A stretch of 27,243 nt of DNA from Pelargonium nanum (lineage: Eukaryota > Streptophyta > Magnoliopsida > Geraniales > Geraniaceae), in NCBI GenBank assembly GCA_036897485.1, contig JAYMTF010001014.1, positions 1-27,243 on the forward strand, in the 5' to 3' direction. Position numbers and translations under genes: made by a program. Position 1 is the first letter of the stretch, and each line of letters opens with the position of its first letter. Below are positions 22,550-27,243 of this stretch, piece by piece. The notes under the pieces are model-generated. The model searched no databases. It had not been told where the DNA came from and was given only the letters and a program-made list of their open reading frames with translations.

Positions 22550-23194
22550 TTAATTTTCCACATTCTCTTCCATCTCTTGGCCTTCTTCTTGCGTCACAAA
22601 CTTGAGCCGCAAGTCACATCTCTTAGCAACCAACTTGGCCAGCCTCTCCTTCACATCATCCGACAACTTTAATTCACACAAAAACTCATTCCTCAACCTC
22701 TCATTAACCTTACAATCCAAAACATTCTCTCCTTCTGCGCCGCCGTATCTCTCCCGGAAAAGCTCCCGGAGCAGTTCCAGGCTCTCGCCGGCCTGCACGG
22801 AACCGCATCTCCGGGACGCGAACACGAGACTCGCCACGGCCTCTTGCACGTGCGAAGGCAAGTCAGCGAAGCTACGCTCCCTGACGAGGCGATGGAAGTT
22901 GTTAAGAACGCACTCGCAGAAGCGTTGGATCAAACCTAGGGCACACTTCATGCACATGTGCTCGTAGAGCTCGCCAGCCAGTAAAGTCGAGTCTTCTCCG
23001 GCGAAGACTTGGTTGGTTATGGTGTTTTTGAGGTACTTTATGACCGTTGCGGTGGCGATCTTGTCGGTCTCGAGGTGTTGGAGAATGAGCTTGACTTGAC
23101 TCTTGGCTTGGGAAGCTTTACTCCATCTTTCTCTTCTTCGTGAACTTGTTGTGGCAAAATTTACCATCCGCGAAAACATATTTTTCACCTTCAT
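22550..23194 (-). CDS. IST1-like protein (regulator of Vps4 activity, ESCRT-III related), intronless, 214 aa
   Basis: IST1 proteins bind the Vps4 ATPase and ESCRT-III to tune disassembly at multivesicular bodies. The segment is helical throughout and carries the family hallmark EAVASLVFASRRCG followed by LLRELFRERYG, after the usual ATVIKYLKN-like helix with its basic approach (RRRERWSKASQAKSQVK). The frame remains open to an earlier ATG at 23267-23269, which would give 239 aa. The later ATG (23192-23194) is preferred because a TATA-like ctatacaaata lies at 23270-23280, immediately before the earlier ATG, and because the extra residues are coded by a GAATT pentamer repeat. The protein stops soon after the core domain, so the long tail with MIT-interacting motifs of full-length IST1 is absent. 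Sequence is divergent; plant IST1-like genes usually have introns, so this may be a retrocopy. Confidence 0.82.
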   Translation of the reverse strand: MKVKNMFSRMVNFATTSSRRRERWSKASQAKSQVKLILQHLETDKIATATVIKYLKNTITNQVFAGEDSTLLAGELYEHMCMKCALGLIQRFCECVLNNFHRLVRERSFADLPSHVQEAVASLVFASRRCGSVQAGESLELLRELFRERYGGAEGENVLDCKVNERLRNEFLCELKLSDDVKERLAKLVAKRCDLRLKFVTQEEGQEMEENVEN

Positions 23195-23231
23195 GATGTC
23201 TATTTTGAGAAGGAACAAGAACAATTGATGG

Positions 23232-23249
23232 AATCGAATTGAATTGAAT
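23232..23249. repeat. GAATT pentamer microsatellite in the IST1-like 5' leader
   Basis: Three full GAATT units and partial flanking ones occur in a row, directly upstream of the preferred start. If the upstream ATG were used they would be translated. Confidence 0.7.
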
Positions 23250-23280
23250 TGAATGGGTTTGAGAGACATTATTTGTATAG

Positions 23281-23720
23281 GTTGATGTGGAATCGATATT
23301 GAATCGGAATAGTAATCCTAGTACTACTATTATTTGTGTAAATTACTGGTAAAAGGTTGTTTGTGGGCAGTTCTAATTTAACTCGTAATTCATATTATTC
23401 TGCACCAATAAGAAAAATAATAACAGAAATAAACAATAATATCAACCCAAATATAGTTGGGCTTTTTACAAAAATTAAAAAGAAGATGTTTGGGCCCATA
23501 AAAATGGTCAGATTGGGGGTCTATTTGTAGTTGTTGATTCATAAACACTAAACAAAATCAATAATTGTTTGCTTTTCTCTGCTAATGAGTTGTGTATCTG
23601 AATAAAGTTTCAAGTAAATTAGCATTTGGCTAAATGGTGACGACCATATAGTATATGCAGCATGGGCGTCTTCCATCATCTGCATGGCCTTAGTCGCAAA
23701 GCCTAAATCTCTTAAATATT
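23281..23720. other. Upstream flank of the IST1-like gene
   Basis: AT-rich sequence, no firm gene. On the minus strand from about 23731 to 23560 an open stretch reads like coding (a YLRDLGFATKAMQMMEDAHA run), but I recognise no family and see no start or splice context that supports a gene. Confidence 0.35.
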
Positions 23721-23904
23721 TAGCAGTTTGGCATGATATATGTACGTAAACATAATTAATTACATGCCAACTAACATATGGGGGATGGTTGTTTAAAAAA
23801 ATAAAACATATGGGTGATGGATACAATTGTAACGCTAGGTTCACATTTCATGCCTTTATTAGAGAAGGTGGCAAAAGCTTTAACAATACTTGCTCCAATG
23901 GGTA
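23721..23904 (+). pseudogene. Relic duplicate of a CYP96 promoter and start codon
   Basis: The segment matches the intact promoter of the second P450 at 24419-24547. Shared blocks are tagcagtttggc.tgat, ggttcaca, ttcatgcctt, a continuous gtggcaaaagcttt, and ctccaATGg. The ATG survives at 23898, but the reading frame ends after 12 codons and no P450 protein sequence follows. The TATA region (tttataaatacta) present in the intact copy is deleted here. It is most likely the 5' remnant of a third tandem CYP96 gene, or a promoter-only duplication. Confidence 0.7.
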
Positions 23905-23959
23905 TGGATAACTTCGGAGGTCTAGACTATGGATAATTCCGAATCTATTAGAATTAATT

Positions 23960-24216
23960 TACGGTGTGTTTGAGAACCACCATTTGATTTAAAATGAAGT
24001 GTTTGAGAACTTCAAGAATTTGGATTTTGATTTGAGTGAAATCCATTGGTATTCCAAACATGCAACATAGATTTCAAATGTCGACAACTCATACCTTGTC
24101 ATTTGGAATTCTATGTTTTTTCAAATATTATATTTTTATTTGTAATTCAACATTTCAAATCAAAAATTTCAAATGACGAATTTCATATAAAATCCATGTT
24201 TTCAAACGCAACCTTA
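23960..24216. mobile_element. hAT-like MITE between the relic and intact P450 promoters
   Basis: The left end reads ttacggtgtgtttgagaacc and the right end, reverse-complemented, reads taaggttgcgtttgaaaaca, giving imperfect terminal inverted repeats with the gtgtttg core common in plant hAT MITEs. The similarity continues inward as a foldback (ttgatttga against tcaaatcaa). The length of about 257 bp and the lack of coding capacity fit. The target duplication is not clear. Confidence 0.5.
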
Positions 24217-24495
24217 GTATATTATTAATGAACCATGAATGTTAATCTGGTTGCTAGAATTATACTGTGACCGAAAACTTCAAAAGACCTTCAAATGTTG
24301 AAGATGAACTATGAATGTTTTAATACAATGGTCAAAAACCTTGCTTGGATTCTTAAATGGCTCACATGGGAGGAAAGAGATGAACAAAATGAAGGTAAAT
24401 ATGTCATTAAACATTAATTAGCAGTTTGGCTTGATGTATATGTAAATATTTCGGTTCACACGTAAAGTCTCCTTAAATAAGTTCATGCCTTAATT

Positions 24496-24503
24496 TATAA
24501 ATA
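24496..24503 (+). promoter_or_regulatory. TATA box of the second CYP96-type P450
   Basis: The site is tataaata, 47 bp before the ATG at 24543. The spacing is almost the same as in the first P450 (48 bp), implying a very short leader in both. Confidence 0.65.
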
Positions 24504-24542
24504 CTAGAAGAAGTGGCAAAAGCTTTCACAAACCAAGCTCCA

Positions 24543-26063
24543 ATGGCTACACTTCCATACACCGAAATCTTTTTCGCATTTGTTTGCTTGTTTTTATTCT
24601 ATCATTGGAGTCGATACAGAAACTCACTTATCATAAACTGGCCTGTCTTTGGCATGCTTCCAGGACTTCTCTGGAATCTTCCTCGCATACACGATCACGT
24701 ATCCAACCTTCTAAAACAAACCGGAGGCACATTCATGTTCAAAGGACCTTGGTTTTCAAATCTCGACTTCGTATTCACCAGTGATCCCATGAACTTGCAC
24801 CATATCGCCACCAAAAGCTTCCCCAACTACCCGAAAGGCCCCGAATTCAGTACCATTTTCGAGCCTTACTTCGGGGATGGAATTCTCGGTGTTGATTCAG
24901 ATTCATGGAAGTTCCAAAGAAAGATGATTCACTCATTTTTCAAAGACACCAAGTTCCATCTGCTTTTGGAGAAAACCGTTCAAGAAAAGGTGGTCAATAG
25001 CCTAATTCCGGTTCTTGACCATTCCTGCATGCAAAAAATGGAGGTAAATATAGAAGATGTATTTGAGCGGTTAACGTTTGACACTATATGCTTGCTGGTT
25101 TTAGGTCACGACCCAAAATGCCTCTCTATGGAATTCCCAATAGTTCCTTATGAAAAAGCATTCAATGACATAGGGAAGGCTATGCTGTTCAGACATTTTG
25201 TGCCAGAGAGTTTTTGGAAGTTGCTGAGATGGCTTCAGATTGGACCAGAGAAGAATCTAACTACAGCCTCAAAGGTCTTCAATGATTTCGCGTACAAGTG
25301 CATAGCCTCAAAGCGAGCCAAAATGGAAGAGATGATCAATCAGAACAAAGAAACCGGGTTCGATTTCTTGGCAACTTTTCTTATGCAAGAAGAAGCAATT
25401 ATCAAAGAAGCTGATATTGTCAAATCCCACAATAAGTTTCTGAGAGATATGGCAACTAGTCTTGTGTCAGCTGGGAGAGACTCAACCAGTGGAGCTCTTT
25501 CTTGGTTTTTCTGGCTCGTAGCAACCCACGAATCGGTTCAAAGCAAGATTTTGGAAGAGATTAAAGGTAATTTGTTGCAGCCTAATGAAAGTTTAAGTGC
25601 AAAATCGGTGAGCAAAATGATATATCTCCACGCAGCCTTGTGTGAGACACTGCGGTTATATCCATCTTTGCCTATCAATCACAAATGCTCAATGCAAGTA
25701 CTTGACACTCTTCCTAGCGGCCATCATGTGAAGGCAAATACAAAGATTCTCATTTCGTATTATGCGATGGGAAGGATGGAACGAGTATGGGGCGAGGATT
25801 GCTGCGAATTCAAACCCGAGAGATGGATCTCCGAGGAGGGAGGAATTGTGCACGTACCGTCTTACAAGTTCTCATCGTTCGGTGCTGGACCGAGGAGCTG
25901 TTTGGGTAAGGAAATGAGTTTCATTCAGATGAAAATGGTCGCCGTAGCAATCATCTTCAACTATCGAATTCGGGTTGTTGAAGATCATCTTGTTTTGCCG
26001 GGCCATTCTATCGGACTACGCATGAAACAGGGATTGAAGGTAAGACTCACTAAAAGAGTTTAA
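24543..26063 (+). CDS. Cytochrome P450, CYP96 family type, intronless, second copy, 506 aa
   Basis: It is a clear paralogue of the P450 at 8621, alignable end to end. It has an N-terminal anchor at about 6-22, the NWPVFGMLPGLLWN hinge, the I-helix AGRDS with S314 followed by T315, ExxR at E368-R371, a PERW motif, and the haem loop FGAGPRSCLG with ligand C453. The reading frame is open for ten codons upstream but has no ATG there, so the start is 24543. As for other CYP96 enzymes, hydroxylation of long-chain alkanes or fatty acids at the ER is inferred. The usual acid-Thr pair of the I-helix reads Asp-Ser-Thr instead of Asp-Thr, which may shift activity. Just after the stop both copies share taATGAAG, and an aataaa lies at 26099. 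Confidence 0.94.
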   Translation: MATLPYTEIFFAFVCLFLFYHWSRYRNSLIINWPVFGMLPGLLWNLPRIHDHVSNLLKQTGGTFMFKGPWFSNLDFVFTSDPMNLHHIATKSFPNYPKGPEFSTIFEPYFGDGILGVDSDSWKFQRKMIHSFFKDTKFHLLLEKTVQEKVVNSLIPVLDHSCMQKMEVNIEDVFERLTFDTICLLVLGHDPKCLSMEFPIVPYEKAFNDIGKAMLFRHFVPESFWKLLRWLQIGPEKNLTTASKVFNDFAYKCIASKRAKMEEMINQNKETGFDFLATFLMQEEAIIKEADIVKSHNKFLRDMATSLVSAGRDSTSGALSWFFWLVATHESVQSKILEEIKGNLLQPNESLSAKSVSKMIYLHAALCETLRLYPSLPINHKCSMQVLDTLPSGHHVKANTKILISYYAMGRMERVWGEDCCEFKPERWISEEGGIVHVPSYKFSSFGAGPRSCLGKEMSFIQMKMVAVAIIFNYRIRVVEDHLVLPGHSIGLRMKQGLKVRLTKRV

Positions 26064-26417
26064 TGAAGATATGATAAAATATGATGGCAGTTGTTATAAA
26101 TAAAAGTGTGGAATCTTGCATTTCAACACTCCTTGTAGAGTTTGCATTTGGTTTTTCGGTTTGTGAAACGAGTGATCCATATAGGTCATCAAACTCTTTG
26201 TATGTCTTGTGACTTTTATGTAAAATACATATAAAATTGAATATATATGAGTTGATTAAGAGTTTGAGTTAATCTCATATTCTTGACCTAATTAAATTAT
26301 CTCATTTCAGCCATAAAGGTCTGTACCGTTTGTAGTTTGTACACAAGAATGGTTCAATTATGATGTTAAATTGGATTGAATTATTTTTTTCTAGCAGGGA
26401 TCCTTGTAAGTTATTAT

Positions 26418-26626
26418 TTTAATCTTACAATTTTCTTTTGAGCAGGCCCTCACACTTGCGGTTGACACCTTTAAGCCGTTTTACCACACCCATACTAAGC
26501 GGTAGGGGGCTGGCCCAAAATTTTTTTCCATTCACAAGAGCTGAGATTCGAACTCCCAACTTTTTCCTTAAGAAACGTAGTGCTGAACCAATACGCCAAC
26601 CCACTGGGTTTAATCTTACAATTTTC
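26418..26626 (-). mobile_element. tRNA-derived SINE with 18-bp target-site duplication
   Basis: An 18-bp perfect direct repeat (tttaatcttacaattttc) flanks the element at 26418-26435 and 26609-26626. Read on the minus strand from 26608, the body starts cccagtgggttggcgtattg, with a pol III A-box-like ggcgtattggtt (26586-26600) and, about 35 bp on, a B box gttcgaatc (26545-26553). A tRNA-unrelated part of about 100 bp follows, ending in a short ctcaaaa tail next to the left duplication. The 173-bp body and intact duplication suggest a fairly recent, full-length insertion. Confidence 0.85.
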
Positions 26627-26961
26627 CCTTTCATGATTATAATTTATTAATTTTTTTACACTAATAGTGCAGTCTTTTAAATCTCCACATGAATGGTCAT
26701 AGATATACTTGTATTTGTTGGATAGAGAGTAAATAGCCCAAGGAAAAAAAAGGATATGGCAGCTTACTCTGCTCTCCCATAAACTTATTGGGACATATAT
26801 GAATATATTTTTATGGAAGAAGATTCATACATGTATTTTATTTACATGTATTTTTTCGTGTATTTAGTATAATTAATGAAAATGTTTAGTGTATGAATTG
26901 AAAAGTTTTAATTTTGTAATATATTTGTTTATAGTTATCGGTTTAAAGATATTTACGACTT

Positions 26962-26994
26962 TTAGTGTATAAACATTGATGATTTATACACTAA
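26962..26994. repeat. Perfect 12-bp inverted repeat (hairpin)
   Basis: The arms ttagtgtataaa (26962-26973) and tttatacactaa (26983-26994) are exact complements around a 9-nt loop. With one gap the pairing extends outward. Similar tagtgta pieces occur near 26660 and 26889, so it may be the centre or an end of an old foldback element. Confidence 0.6.
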
Positions 26995-27243
26995 TAAGTG
27001 GTGAAAACTTATTATAATACATCAAATATTGCAAGACAAAATAAAATGATTTTTTGTATGCTCTTTAACCAAAAATACAAAAAAATTCATTAACATTTGT
27101 AATGAATGCATTACAATAATAAAAAAAATTCATTTTTGGCCCTAAACATTTCCATTTATAATAACAAATCTATACTATGTATGTTAAAATTGGTGAGAAT
27201 GCATTAGGTGATGCCACCTCACCAAGTTTGCCAATTTCCAAGC

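Larger units (their letters stand above)
26064..27243. other. 3' flank of the second P450 and AT-rich end of the window
   Basis: It holds the P450 3' UTR, the SINE described separately, and then very AT-rich sequence with a strong hairpin (26962-26994). No gene is visible. The window ends without reaching another one. Confidence 0.5.

Noticed and set aside
24513-24542. Ten extra codons before the second P450 start
   Set aside because: The frame is open but begins with GTG, not ATG. The match to the other copy's leader is untranslated sequence.
26536-26600. A true tRNA gene on the minus strand
   Set aside because: A and B boxes are present, but no cloverleaf stem pairing (acceptor stem) can be formed, and an 18-bp duplication flanks a longer body, so it is a SINE.
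26425-26650. Opposing open frames at the 3' side of the second P450
   Set aside because: They are translations of the SINE body and its target duplications, not genes.
1-27243. CRISPR arrays, bacterial operons, riboswitches or phage-like systems
   Set aside because: Spliced genes, plant families and plant transposons throughout show a nuclear plant locus, and no spaced repeat arrays are visible.

Overview
The window is nuclear DNA from a flowering plant, most likely a eudicot. The evidence is an AT-rich background, many GT-AG introns of roughly 80 to 1500 bp, plant-type TATA boxes and poly(A) signals, plant-specific protein families, and a mix of plant MITEs, a tRNA-derived SINE and LINE fragments. 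I cannot name the species. Exon joins were made by eye from reading frame, splice sites and family knowledge.

Layout, left to right. (1) 1508-7350 (+): an eight-exon gene for a RING-CH (RINGv) zinc-finger protein with four C-terminal membrane segments, probably a membrane E3 ubiquitin ligase. Intron 3 holds a TRIM-like LTR pair and intron 6 a Stowaway-like MITE. (2) 8621-10174 (+): an intronless CYP96-type cytochrome P450. (3) 10757-13449 (-): an eight-exon MAPR4/neuferricin-like haem-binding protein, tail to tail with the P450, with a decayed RTE-type LINE 3' end in intron 2. (4) 13720-14139: a retroposed insertion with a poly(A) tail on the minus strand and an 11-bp target-site duplication. 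(5) 15426-22147 (+): an eleven-exon ERV46/ERGIC3-type cargo receptor; intron 5 carries a GC-rich foreign-looking block. (6) 22550-23194 (-): an intronless, short, divergent IST1-like (ESCRT-III/Vps4 regulator) gene. (7) 23721-24546: a broken duplicate of a P450 promoter, a hAT-like MITE, then the intact promoter of the second P450. (8) 24543-26063 (+): a second intronless CYP96-type P450. (9) 26418-26626: a tRNA-derived SINE with an 18-bp perfect target-site duplication. AT-rich sequence follows to the end.

The genes do not form an operon-like unit. Three concern endomembrane traffic or quality control (RING-CH ligase, ERGIC-type receptor, IST1-like), and two are ER P450s probably acting on long-chain aliphatic substrates such as wax alkanes or fatty acids. 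The MAPR-type protein is of a class known elsewhere to bind P450s, which makes its placement beside a P450 worth testing. I see no convincing wholly new system. The most informative signals are the remains of CYP96 cluster expansion and a layered set of mobile-element insertions.
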